A stretch of 35,682 bases of DNA from positions 1-35,682 of the forward strand of contig JACYLQ010000028.1 of NCBI GenBank assembly GCA_015272395.1, given 5' to 3'. Each line of letters starts with the position of its first letter. Position 1 is the stretch's first letter. The position numbers and the translations under genes are program-made. Positions 7,921-15,723 of this stretch are shown here, in pieces. The notes beneath the pieces are model-generated. The model did not search any database. It saw only the letters and a program-made list of their open reading frames with translations, and was not told the origin of the DNA. The DNA comes from Calothrix sp. C42_A2020_038 (lineage in GTDB: Bacteria > Cyanobacteriota > Cyanobacteriia > Cyanobacteriales > Nostocaceae).

Positions 7921-7940
7921 GTTTCATTATCATATCATTT
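7921..7940 (-). promoter_or_regulatory. Possible Fur-family (Fur/Mur/Zur) box upstream of mntC
   Basis: On the minus strand this reads AAATGATATGATAATGAAAC, resembling Fur-type boxes built from TGATAAT-like units. It lies about 75 bases before the mntC ATG. Similarity is by eye only. Confidence 0.35.
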
Positions 7941-8059
7941 TTTTCTCACAATTGCGATAACGCTAAGATTTAGGGCGCCTTTTTATATACTGTGCCCAAA
8001 TTTCTCAGATTGGTTAAATCATGCTATGGCAGTCCTGCACGCGACTCAAAATCAAAACA

Positions 8060-8227
8060 ATGAGCAATACTGAATACTTACCCTTTACCAGTTTTGATAC
8101 AAGATTGGGTAAAGCTGGATTTCTTGCCTACATGCCGATTCAGCTTATAAACCAGCAATCAACTGCAACAAGTTCTACATTATTAGATACAGGTTCCACA
8201 GTTAATGTACTGCCTTACCCGCAGTAA
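8060..8227 (+). pseudogene. Retropepsin-like aspartyl protease, N-terminal remnant
   Basis: The frame reads MSNTEYLPFTSFDTRLGKAG, then a region ending LLDTGSTVNVLPY, and stops two codons later. LLDTGSTVNVLPY carries the catalytic DTG of the retropepsin-like family common in cyanobacteria, whose members are about 120-150 residues. Only 55 residues remain, and no continuation was found downstream in any frame up to the next gene. An in-frame ATG at 8021 is less likely as the start. The protein is probably non-functional. Confidence 0.7.
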
Positions 8228-8292
8228 TAAATATTTTGTTGACAAAAAATAAGCATACATACAGTTTAAATATTTCCAAGGCTAGAAGCAAG

Positions 8293-9012
8293 CTAATTCG
8301 TAATCAGATTCCAAAACCGACCTATTTCTTGTGCAACTTTTTCTGGATAAAAGTGATGGAAGAAGTGACCACCTTGCTGGCATTGCCATAAACGGAATAG
8401 TGAGGGTTCCGCATTTTGTTTGACAAAATCTTGCCAACCCTGAATTTGCCGTTGGTCTACTACAGTATCATCCAGGCAACCACACACTAATAAAGGTACT
8501 GATACAGAAATTGGCAGAATACTAGTGTGTTTGTATAAAGAATGAGGGGATGCAGAGTTGTCTAAGTCTTTTTCTAATATTGCGATTAATTTTCTACGAG
8601 TATATTCACTTTGATAGCCAAATAACGTGTAAACCATTTGGCTTAATATTAATTGACGACTACATGGTAATAACTTACGTTGAACGTAATAGTGGGAGTG
8701 CCAATCAATCGCTGGGTTCACTCCTACAGCCAAAAGCGTTAAGGATTTTACTCTTTCTTTGTATTTACGCGCGTATAATAATCCTAATAAACCACCAATG
8801 CTATGGCCAATTAAATTAACAGGTTTGCTACGAAATTTTAGATAATCATGTAGTAATGTAACTGCAACATCTAGGGAGTTGGCTTCATCTGGGGTTTGAT
8901 GATATTCCCATTGAGCAATCGACGTTTGACGGGATAGATGGTGCAGTAAGGATTTGTGAAAGAAGTTTAGTTCCGGACTTGTAGTTAACAACAGGGTATC
9001 TGGTGTTACCAT
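8293..9012 (-). CDS. Alpha/beta hydrolase in the iron-stress cluster
   Basis: A 239-residue alpha/beta hydrolase. The nucleophile elbow is GHSIGG (Ser near residue 71), a likely acid is in CGCLDDTVVD, and the catalytic His is in QGGHFFHHF. There is no signal peptide, so it is cytoplasmic. It follows isiB by about 180 bases on the same strand. Some cyanobacterial isi operons carry a third hydrolase-like gene called isiC, and this may be its counterpart; I am not certain enough to assign the symbol. Substrate unknown. A hairpin at 9113-9137 could separate its expression from isiB. Confidence 0.85.
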   Translation of the reverse strand: MVTPDTLLLTTSPELNFFHKSLLHHLSRQTSIAQWEYHQTPDEANSLDVAVTLLHDYLKFRSKPVNLIGHSIGGLLGLLYARKYKERVKSLTLLAVGVNPAIDWHSHYYVQRKLLPCSRQLILSQMVYTLFGYQSEYTRRKLIAILEKDLDNSASPHSLYKHTSILPISVSVPLLVCGCLDDTVVDQRQIQGWQDFVKQNAEPSLFRLWQCQQGGHFFHHFYPEKVAQEIGRFWNLITN

Positions 9013-9112
9013 ACTATTTACACTAGAAAAATTTATTTTTATGATAACAATCTATTGTTGGATGCTTAACGCCATAACAATATTTCAACACAACAAATAA
9101 TTTTGTAGCGTT

Positions 9113-9137
9113 ACGCACCATAATATTGATGGTGCGT
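9113..9137. repeat. Intercistronic hairpin between isiB and hydrolase gene
   Basis: ACGCACCAT and ATGGTGCGT form a perfect 9-bp stem with a 7-base loop. No T-run follows in the direction of isiB transcription, so processing or partial attenuation is likelier than full termination. The core resembles palindromes scattered in Nostocales genomes. Confidence 0.6.
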
Positions 9138-9191
9138 GAAAGCGCTCTATCTTTTATTTTTATTGATTGATTGTAATGGCGTTTATGCGCC

Positions 9192-9704
9192 CTACACTCC
9201 AAACTCTTGTTTGAGTTGAGCAACCCATTGCTTAATACGACTATCAGTCAAATCAGATTGATTATCTTCGTCAAGAGCTAAACCAACGAATTTACCATTT
9301 CTTAATGCTTTAGATTCATTAAAATCATAGCCCTCTTTTGGCCAGTACCCAACCGTTGTTCCGCCTTGAGCGGAGATTTTTTCTTCCAAAATACCAATTG
9401 CATCCTGAAAGTTGTCAGCGTAACCAATTTGGTCTCCTGTACCAAAATATGCTATTTTTTTGCCACTAAAATCAACGTCATCTAATTCATGATAAAGCCC
9501 TTCCCAATCACTTTGTAATTCACCGATATTCCATGTTGGGCAGCCAATAATTATACATTCGTACTCTTCTAATTCACTAACATCTATATCTGCGGCATTG
9601 TGCAAGGTAACAACACTGTCACCACCAAACTCTTTGTGAATTATTTCTGCTACGTATTCTGTTTTTCCTGTTTGGGTACCGAAAAAGAGACCTATTTTAG
9701 ACAT
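9192..9704 (-). CDS. isiB: Flavodoxin IsiB
   Basis: A 170-residue long-chain flavodoxin. The FMN phosphate loop is GTQTGKTEYVAE (8-19), the isoalloxazine loops include PTWNIGELQSDW and GTGDQIGYADNF, and the C-terminal region FVGLALDEDNQSDLTDSRI is standard for cyanobacteria. It replaces ferredoxin as a soluble electron carrier from photosystem I under iron limitation. It lies 49 bases after isiA on the same strand, the classic isiAB arrangement, and is probably repressed by FurA when iron is replete. Length and motifs are intact. Confidence 0.95.
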   Translation of the reverse strand: MSKIGLFFGTQTGKTEYVAEIIHKEFGGDSVVTLHNAADIDVSELEEYECIIIGCPTWNIGELQSDWEGLYHELDDVDFSGKKIAYFGTGDQIGYADNFQDAIGILEEKISAQGGTTVGYWPKEGYDFNESKALRNGKFVGLALDEDNQSDLTDSRIKQWVAQLKQEFGV

Positions 9705-9753
9705 TGATGTACTCCTGATTTACGTTTTGAGAGAAAAGAGGTATTAGGCTGAA

Positions 9754-10806
9754 TTACAAGTATTGTTGGTATATTCGAGGCGCCTGAACCATGTCACCAT
9801 TTTTGAAATCAAATCCTGACTCATTTAAGCGAGCGCGAATAGCGTGCCAAATGTGACCACATAGAAATAAGACTGCAAAAACGAAATGGAAAGTCGCTAG
9901 CCAACCACGAGAAGATACACCAGTTACGGTCTCAATAACACCAACCGGACCGTAAAAAACTTCTGGGTACACAGTATTGTTTACAGACACAAAATACCCA
10001 GCCAAAAAACCCATATAACTTAAAGCTGCTAAACTATAGGACAAATACGCTTCACCTGACCAAACTAGGATATTTTTTGTCCAAGGCAATGGACTGCTAT
10101 TAATGTGCCAAATGCCACCACAAATACACATCAAACCAACCCAAATATGACCACCTACTACATCTTCTAAGTTATTGACTGCAGCCATTCCCACCATACC
10201 GTGGGTTGGAAACAGATAGCCGAAAATTTTGATTGGGTTAAGTGTCGGATGAGTAATAACTCTGACATCGCCTCCATTACCAAACCAAGGGTCAAACAGC
10301 CCACCCCAGAACATTGCTTTCGCAACTAACAACCAGGCGCCGATACCCAAAAGAATCAAATGAATGCCAAGAATAGTGGTCATTTTACGCTTATCTTTCC
10401 AGTCATAACCAAAAAAGCCAAAGAAAGTTGATTTTTCTGGCAAGACATCTGGACCGATGATGGAGTGGAATAAACCTCCTGCACCTAATACTGCTGAAGA
10501 GATAAGATGCAGTACACCAATCACAAAATAGGGGTAAGTATCAACTACATCACCACCATTTCCAACCCCTATACCTAAAGTTGCTAAATGAGGAAGCAAT
10601 ATCAATCCTTGTTCATACATCGGCTGACTGAGGTTGAAGCGTGATAGTTCAAATAAAGTCATTCCACCTGCCCACAAAGTTATCAAACCAGCGTGAGCAA
10701 CATGGGCGCCGAGTAACTTTCCCGATAAATTCACCAAACGCGCGTTGCCTGACCACCATCCTAAAGAAGAAACTGGTGCATCATGAGAAATGGAAGATGT
10801 TGTCAT
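9754..10806 (-). CDS. isiA: Iron-stress chlorophyll-binding antenna protein IsiA (CP43')
   Basis: A 350-residue thylakoid protein with six membrane helices related to PsbC but lacking its large lumenal loop. Supporting motifs include [53 protein letters not shown] and the final [20 protein letters not shown], with many conserved chlorophyll-ligating His. IsiA forms rings around photosystem I under iron stress. The ATG at 10806 ([11 protein letters not shown]) is preferred to the frame start at 10866, whose extra 20 residues lie over heptamer-like AT-rich sequence. It sits between two flavodoxin genes. A related Pcb/CP43-like protein is possible, but the isiB neighbour supports IsiA. Confidence 0.93.
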   Translation of the reverse strand: MTTSSISHDAPVSSLGWWSGNARLVNLSGKLLGAHVAHAGLITLWAGGMTLFELSRFNLSQPMYEQGLILLPHLATLGIGVGNGGDVVDTYPYFVIGVLHLISSAVLGAGGLFHSIIGPDVLPEKSTFFGFFGYDWKDKRKMTTILGIHLILLGIGAWLLVAKAMFWGGLFDPWFGNGGDVRVITHPTLNPIKIFGYLFPTHGMVGMAAVNNLEDVVGGHIWVGLMCICGGIWHINSSPLPWTKNILVWSGEAYLSYSLAALSYMGFLAGYFVSVNNTVYPEVFYGPVGVIETVTGVSSRGWLATFHFVFAVLFLCGHIWHAIRARLNESGFDFKNGDMVQAPRIYQQYL

Positions 10807-10826
10807 AGTCACATGAATGTGTTTTG

Positions 10827-10857
10827 TGATTTCAGATTTTGCGATTTTAGATTCAGA
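10827..10857. repeat. Degenerate GATTTT heptamer repeats before isiA
   Basis: Interrupted copies of the heptamer family (GATTTCA, GATTTTG, GATTTTA, GATTCA) lie 20-50 bases upstream of the isiA ATG. They match in type the tandem run between mntA and mntB. Confidence 0.5.
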
Positions 10858-10893
10858 CCATAGCAATTACGAAGCCGCAGCAACAGAGAGCAT

Positions 10894-11496
10894 CTAAAAT
10901 CTGAAACTATTCTTAATTTGCGTAACCCAAACCCCGATACGCTGCTCTGTTAATTCAGGTTGATTATCTTCATCAATTGCCAACCCAACAAACTCCCCTC
11001 CAAGAGAAACTTTTGCTCCATTGACAAGCTGAATGACTTGACCGTTGACCGAAGTATTTGAACCGTTGTTAAACTGAATCGGCTTGTAATTCACTAGAGC
11101 TTTGGATTCTTGAAAATCGTAACCTCTACAAGACCAGGAACCAACTCTAATGCTACCTAGGGAGGTAATTTTAATAGCCAATATCCCCATTGCATCGACA
11201 AAGTTATACGGATATTCAACTTGGTCTCCCAAGCCAAAATAGGCAACCTTTTTGTACTTAAAATCTACATTCTCAAGTCTTGGGAAAAATGCCTCCCAAT
11301 CACTTTGTAGTTTACCCAGACCCCAAGTGGGAGAACCGATAATTAAATTATCGTAGTCTGCAAAATCTTGCTCGCGAGTTTCTGCTATACAATGCAAATC
11401 GACTATACCTTTGCCAAACTCATTCCGAATCAATTCGGCGATGGCATCGGTGTTACCCGTTGTACTGCCGTAAAACAGCCCGATTTTTGCAGACAT
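10894..11496 (-). CDS. Second flavodoxin with a 30-residue insertion
   Basis: A 200-residue flavodoxin: FMN phosphate loop GSTTGNTDAIAE (10-21), loop PTWGLGKLQSDW, loop GLGDQVEYPYNF and C-terminal FVGLAIDEDNQPELTEQRI. Compared with the isiB product in this window it is collinear except for about 30 extra residues (137-166, nt 10999-11088) between SKALVN and GEFVGLA. The insert is rich in Asn, Gly, Ser and Val and lacks charged clusters. The ATG at 11496 is favoured by GGGAGA five bases upstream. It precedes isiA and probably begins the iron-stress operon. It should carry electrons, but the insert near the FMN side may alter partner docking. Confidence 0.88.
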   Translation of the reverse strand: MSAKIGLFYGSTTGNTDAIAELIRNEFGKGIVDLHCIAETREQDFADYDNLIIGSPTWGLGKLQSDWEAFFPRLENVDFKYKKVAYFGLGDQVEYPYNFVDAMGILAIKITSLGSIRVGSWSCRGYDFQESKALVNYKPIQFNNGSNTSVNGQVIQLVNGAKVSLGGEFVGLAIDEDNQPELTEQRIGVWVTQIKNSFRF

Positions 11497-11578
11497 TGTA
11501 TCTCCCATCCTTCATCTAGTTCGATTGCAGTCTATTGCAATTTATAATCAACTAGTAAAAAGATTACACTAAAAGTAA

Positions 11579-11596
11579 AATTATTGCAAAATAATT
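11579..11596 (-). promoter_or_regulatory. Candidate Fur box upstream of the iron-stress cluster
   Basis: AATTATT and AATAATT form a perfect inverted repeat around GCAA, 83 bases before the first flavodoxin ATG. Size and AT-rich palindromy fit a Fur operator, and isi genes are known FurA targets. The assignment rests on position and symmetry only. Confidence 0.45.
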
Positions 11597-11623
11597 CTAC
11601 TATTGCAGGGGATATAACATCTA

Positions 11624-11902
11624 TCATTTGATCAATCGGCGCCGATATATTTGATGAGCGTTGCTTTGATGAGTTTTTAACTCAAAGTCACGACATCCTA
11701 TAGCTTCCTCGCTGCAAGCTTTTTTAGGGTTGATAGTACATTTGAGGCGATAGTCATTCGTGAAGAAATCGCAATTGTGGCAGGGAATTTGGTGCAATCT
11801 CTTAACGTGCTTTGTTCCCTGTTTGAGGGTTATCCAAAAACTAGAAACACTGAAAATAACTATTGCCCAAGCACAGAAGGCGCAAAATAGTGTTACCAAC
11901 AT
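11624..11902 (-). CDS. Small membrane protein with cysteine motif, unknown function
   Basis: A 92-residue protein with one N-terminal membrane helix (about residues 2-25) and a hydrophilic tail. The tail carries PCHNCDFFTNDYRLKCTINP followed by KACSEEAIGCRDFE, giving CxxC plus two or three further cysteines that could bind a metal or cluster. Similar short proteins occur in Nostocales as conserved hypotheticals; no function is known to me. It is upstream of the iron-stress genes on the same strand, but the gap of about 125 bases with a Fur-like site suggests a separate unit. Confidence 0.7.
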   Translation of the reverse strand: MLVTLFCAFCAWAIVIFSVSSFWITLKQGTKHVKRLHQIPCHNCDFFTNDYRLKCTINPKKACSEEAIGCRDFELKTHQSNAHQIYRRRLIK

Positions 11903-12244
11903 GAGTTATCTTTTGATAAATCGGAAAACTGTCATTAATTTTGGGGTGTTGTAGAACAAGCGGGTACGCATGTTCTATAAAATATTTTTTATACCACCAA
12001 AACTGATGACATGAACCACTAGATAAATCGATTAAAGGAGCATTCCCAATCAGCCAAGGGGCAAGCCTTTGTAATTCTTACATTTCTAACTTCTTGATAA
12101 TTAACGCTAACTATTTATCTACCACACATTATTTATTGATAATCTATTTCAATTACTTTTTTAACAAAACTTAGTACTTGACTGGCTTGATAATTTGATT
12201 TATTATTTATAACGAGCGCTCGATATAAAAAGTATGAGTATGAT
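11903..12244. other. Divergent intergenic region between small membrane protein and tetR
   Basis: No gene is seen. TGTAGAACA (11950-11958) and TGTTCTATA (11971-11979) form a 9-bp imperfect hairpin followed by an AT-rich T-run. The tetR operator is at 12208-12227. Both divergent promoters should lie here. Confidence 0.5.
12208..12227. promoter_or_regulatory. TetR-type operator 1 (upstream of tetR)
   Basis: TATAACGAGCGCTCGATATA is a palindrome with a perfect 10-bp core, 17 bases before the tetR ATG. Nearly the same sequence occurs at 17861-17880 and a variant at 15080-15097. Position suggests autorepression. Confidence 0.75.
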
Positions 12245-12841
12245 ATGCCAAAAATAGTAGACCATGATTTATATCGCAAGGAGTTACTAAACAAGTGTTT
12301 TGACTTGTTTGCTCAGAAGGGTTACGCATCAATAACAATGCGTCAAATTGCCAAGGAGTTAGGGGTTTCAACAGGAACGCTGTATCACTATTTTCCAAAT
12401 AAAAAATCGTTGTTTGAGCATTTGGTCGAAGAGATGGTACAGCAAGAGATTGCAATTGCGACTGCGGACTGGAAAACACTAACAACTCGGCAGCAACGGG
12501 CGGAAGCTTTGGGTAAGTATTTGTTGTGTAATCTCGATTATCACATCAAAAGTAGTTATTTGATGATAGATTTTTCGCAACATCAAGATTCGCAAGGATA
12601 TGTAGATAGTCCTTTTTGGCTCCGTTTATGCGAGCGTTATCAAAGTGTAATTTATGAGTTTTTAGGATTAGAAGACCGCGCGCTTGCAGATTTTATGATG
12701 TGTTTTGTCGATGGGGTAATTTTAGAACGGTTGTTGGGTAACGATAGGGTTGATGTTGTTGAGCAGTGTACGTTAATGGGAAAGATGATAAGCGCTTATT
12801 TGGAGAAGTATGGATATGAAAAGCCAGAACCAGGAAATTGA
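12245..12841 (+). CDS. TetR/AcrR-family transcriptional regulator
   Basis: A 198-residue TetR-family repressor. The N-terminal DNA-binding domain includes FDLFAQKGYASIT and the helix-turn-helix MRQIAKELGVSTGTLYHYF (about residues 34-52), then FPNKKSLFEHLVEEM. The C-terminal ligand domain does not reveal its ligand. A palindromic operator lies immediately upstream, and similar palindromes precede the GNAT-devC pair and devA, so it probably controls the exporter genes and itself. The downstream channel gene overlaps its end by 32 bases or starts close to it, indicating co-transcription. Confidence 0.92.
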   Translation: MPKIVDHDLYRKELLNKCFDLFAQKGYASITMRQIAKELGVSTGTLYHYFPNKKSLFEHLVEEMVQQEIAIATADWKTLTTRQQRAEALGKYLLCNLDYHIKSSYLMIDFSQHQDSQGYVDSPFWLRLCERYQSVIYEFLGLEDRALADFMMCFVDGVILERLLGNDRVDVVEQCTLMGKMISAYLEKYGYEKPEPGN

Positions 12842-13472
12842 CAGTAATTCAATGAGTATGATTCGTCATCTCGCGCGCTTGAGTGATTGTATATTTGCTT
12901 TTGCGATGGCTTTAATGGTGGCAGGGTTTGATTTTCCGGAAAATACAAATTTGACTGATACTCAAATAAATTCTTTTTTGATGGAACAATTGAAGCCTTT
13001 GAGGACTTATGTAATTACATTTGTTTTGGTTGCTGTATATTGGATAGCTCATTCGCAGCAAGTTAGTTATTATCTACGGACAGATGAAACCTATCTCTGG
13101 ATTGGCTTGGTATATTTGATGTGTCTTTTTATGATACCTTTTTCTAATGATTTACTGATGAGTTTTTCGGAAAATTTGATGGTAAAAATCTGGTTTAGTG
13201 TTAATATATGTTTAATTGGTTTATTATCTTTTATAGGTTGGACATATGCAACTTATAATCATCGTCTGGTGGACGTAAATTTAGACAAAAAGATTATTGT
13301 AATTACGAGAATAAAAGCTTTAATTGAACCGGCTTGTGCGGTGGTATCGATAGGTGTTGCTTATATTAATCAGGCATTGTGGGATTATGTATGGTTAATC
13401 CCTCCTGTTGTGTATTTTTTGGTCGAGCGTTTTCATAAAGATGGAAAGTCACAACCACGAGTTGGTGCGTGA
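12810..13472 (+). CDS. TMEM175/DUF1211-family membrane channel protein
   Basis: A protein of up to 220 residues with about six membrane helices. RLSDCIFAFAMALMVAGF near residues 24-41 corresponds to the pore-lining first helix of TMEM175 (usually RxxxFSD; here the Phe is Leu). VLVAVYWIAHSQQ in the middle is also family-typical. Bacterial TMEM175 proteins are K+-permeable channels; that role is inferred. The start is ambiguous: ATG at 12810 has GGAG five bases upstream and overlaps tetR, while ATGs at 12816, 12852 and 12858 also precede the conserved part. Coupling to tetR suggests it belongs to the same regulon. Confidence 0.82.
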   Translation: MDMKSQNQEIDSNSMSMIRHLARLSDCIFAFAMALMVAGFDFPENTNLTDTQINSFLMEQLKPLRTYVITFVLVAVYWIAHSQQVSYYLRTDETYLWIGLVYLMCLFMIPFSNDLLMSFSENLMVKIWFSVNICLIGLLSFIGWTYATYNHRLVDVNLDKKIIVITRIKALIEPACAVVSIGVAYINQALWDYVWLIPPVVYFLVERFHKDGKSQPRVGA

Positions 13473-13666
13473 GGGGACAAACCTTATAACTACTAACTAC
13501 ATTGAGTTTTTTTCTTGTCTGATGGCAATGGTAATAATACGAGACGACTATCCAAACAACGTTTTGCCTCTCCTAGAGTTTTTGTGTGCTATTCGCGTAA
13601 GGAAGAGTGTTATCAAAGGTTTATTTTGGGAATTATAAGTACAACACATATATATAGAGAGGAAGA

Positions 13667-15058
13667 ATGATAAAAATACCTCTAAAAGGTTTTAATAGTT
13701 GGACGCTTGGATTTGCAATTGCGGCAGTTGCTGTTACTGGTGGGGTATTGTATTACGGCGCCCAACAGTTTGGTTTAGCTACTAAACCTGCTGAAAACCC
13801 AGTTGAAGTCTTACCACCCGTTGTCAAAGTTACTGCATTAGGGCGCCTAGAACCGGAAGCCGAAATCATTAAGTTATCGGCGCCTATACCTTTGGATGGT
13901 GATAGAGTCGCGAAAGTATTGGTAAAAGAAGGTGATACAGTTAAAGCTGGGCAAATCGTTGCTGTATTAGATTCGCAGCAAAGATTACAGGATGCTTTAC
14001 TTGTTGCCCAAAAACAAGTTGCTATGGCCAAAGCCAAACTCGCGCAGGTAGAAGCTGGGGCAAAAACTGGAGATATTCAAGCGCAAAAAGCAACTGTCGC
14101 GCGTCTGCAAGCGCAAACCGTTGGTGAGAAAGTTATGCAACAGGAAACAATTGCTCGTTTAGAAGCACAATGGCAAGGTGATAAACAAGCACAGTTAGAA
14201 AATATTGCTCGCTTGGAAGCACAAGCACAAGGAGATAAACAAGCGCAACTTGCAACAATCGCTCGCTTAGAAGCTGAGTTGAATAATGCTCAAGCCGAGT
14301 TCACACGCTATCAGCAATTATATAATGAAGGAGCTATATCTATCTCGCTGTACGATGGCAAACGCTTGAGTGTTGAAACTGCTAAACAACAACTTGGTGA
14401 AGCGAAAGCTGTTCTAAAGCGGATTGATACTACTAGTAGTAAGCAAATTGGCGAAGCCAAGGCTGTGTTGCGGCGCCTGGATGCGACTAACAGTAAACTG
14501 GTTAGCGAAGCTAAAGTGGCACTGAACCGAATTAATGCCACTGGTGATAAACAAATTAGGGAAGCAGAAGCAACATTAAATAGTATTGCCGAAGTTCGTA
14601 GTGTCGATGTGCGAGCAGCACAAACCGAAGTTGATAACGCGGTTGCAAATGCGAAACGCACGCAAACCGAACTTGAACAATCTTACATTCGGGCACCTTT
14701 TGATGGACAAATTCTCAAAGTTCATACACGTCCTGGTGAAAAGATTAGCGATAACGGGATTGCAGATTTAGGGCAAACTAGTCAAATGGTGGCTGTTGCG
14801 GAAGTTTATCAAAGTGATATCAGTAAAGTCAAAGTTGGACAAACTGCTAGGGTAACAGGACAAGCATTTGCTGGTGAAGTTAAAGGTACTGTATCGCAAA
14901 TTGGGTTACAAGTTAAACGTCAAAACGTATTTGCTAACCAACCAGGAGAAAACCTTGACCGTCGTATTGTCGAAGTCAAAATTCGTATTCAACCTGAAGA
15001 TAACCAACGTGTTGCTAGGTTAACTAATTTACAAGTCCAAACTTTTATTGATTTGTAA
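13667..15058 (+). CDS. devB: DevB-family HlyD membrane fusion protein
   Basis: A 463-residue periplasmic adaptor. One N-terminal membrane anchor (about residues 12-31), a biotinyl-lipoyl half-motif (VAKVLVKEGDTVKAGQIVAV, 81-100), a long alpha hairpin (about 105-340), the returning half IRAPFDGQILKVH, and a C-terminal beta domain. The hairpin contains 18-residue repeats in both arms: starting at V144, I162, I180, I198 and at Q242, Q260, L278, Q296. With DevC and DevA it should form a tripartite exporter with a TolC-like porin, as in heterocyst glycolipid export, though many paralogues exist and the cargo here is unknown. The ribosome site GAGAGGAAG precedes the ATG. Confidence 0.9.
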   Translation: MIKIPLKGFNSWTLGFAIAAVAVTGGVLYYGAQQFGLATKPAENPVEVLPPVVKVTALGRLEPEAEIIKLSAPIPLDGDRVAKVLVKEGDTVKAGQIVAVLDSQQRLQDALLVAQKQVAMAKAKLAQVEAGAKTGDIQAQKATVARLQAQTVGEKVMQQETIARLEAQWQGDKQAQLENIARLEAQAQGDKQAQLATIARLEAELNNAQAEFTRYQQLYNEGAISISLYDGKRLSVETAKQQLGEAKAVLKRIDTTSSKQIGEAKAVLRRLDATNSKLVSEAKVALNRINATGDKQIREAEATLNSIAEVRSVDVRAAQTEVDNAVANAKRTQTELEQSYIRAPFDGQILKVHTRPGEKISDNGIADLGQTSQMVAVAEVYQSDISKVKVGQTARVTGQAFAGEVKGTVSQIGLQVKRQNVFANQPGENLDRRIVEVKIRIQPEDNQRVARLTNLQVQTFIDL

Positions 15059-15079
15059 CTTATTTGGCTTGCCTAAATC

Positions 15080-15097
15080 ATAACGAATGTTCGTTAT
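15080..15097. promoter_or_regulatory. TetR-type operator 2 (before GNAT-devC)
   Basis: ATAACGAATGTTCGTTAT is palindromic at eight of nine positions per arm and shares the ATAACGA/TTCG core with the sites before tetR and devA. It lies between the devB stop and the GNAT start, 23 bases before that ATG. Confidence 0.7.
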
Positions 15098-15120
15098 AAA
15101 TTTTTGTATGGAGATGTAGT

Positions 15121-15720
15121 ATGCATGAAGTTGTCCGTCTCGAAACATCACAAGTTGACCAAGCAGTAGAAGTTCTCCAAGCTGCTTTTAGCAAAGACCC
15201 AATCTTTAATTATTTACTGCCGGAACATAACACTGATGCAAGTGCGATGAGTTTATTACTCCGTGTACTCTTAGCAAGTAGTTACCCTTACCAACATACC
15301 TATACAACCGCAGGAAAATTACAAGGGGTTGCAGCTTGGATGCCACCAGATAATTCTGGAGGTAATGCTTTACACTTACTACAATCAGGTGCTGTTACAT
15401 TACCCTTCAAACTCAGATTACTAAATCTTATAAAGGTAATAACTTGGGCTTTGGAAATGGAAAAATTACATCAGCGCAATATCCAGAAGCCTCATTGGTA
15501 CTTATCGTTACTTGGTGTTGTGCCTACGAGTCAAGGGCAAGGAGTTGGTAGTTTATTAATTGAACCAGTACTTCGACAAGCTGATAGCCAAGGTTTATCT
15601 TGTTACGTGGAAACTTCAACTGAAAACGCTGTGCGGTTTTATCAAAAGCATGGTTTTCGGGTTACTTGGTATGGAGAACTACTAAAAGGCAGCCCTTACT
15701 TATGGACAATGGAAAGATAG
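15121..15720 (+). CDS. GNAT-family N-acetyltransferase in the dev-like exporter cluster
   Basis: A 199-residue GNAT enzyme. The acetyl-CoA pyrophosphate loop is TSQGQGVGSLL (near residues 138-148), preceded by strand HWYLSLLGVVP and followed by GLSCYVETSTENAVRFYQKH. Length fits one complete domain. The ribosome site GGAGATG is six bases upstream. It is placed between devB and devC, ending three bases before devC, so it is likely co-transcribed with devC. It may acetylate the exported compound or a self-toxic substrate, but nothing in the sequence fixes the acceptor. Confidence 0.88.
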   Translation: MHEVVRLETSQVDQAVEVLQAAFSKDPIFNYLLPEHNTDASAMSLLLRVLLASSYPYQHTYTTAGKLQGVAAWMPPDNSGGNALHLLQSGAVTLPFKLRLLNLIKVITWALEMEKLHQRNIQKPHWYLSLLGVVPTSQGQGVGSLLIEPVLRQADSQGLSCYVETSTENAVRFYQKHGFRVTWYGELLKGSPYLWTMER

Positions 15721-15723
15721 CGT

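Noticed and set aside
13408-13638. 76-codon frame after the TMEM175-like gene
   Set aside because: It starts inside that gene in another frame and has no domain or conserved feature.
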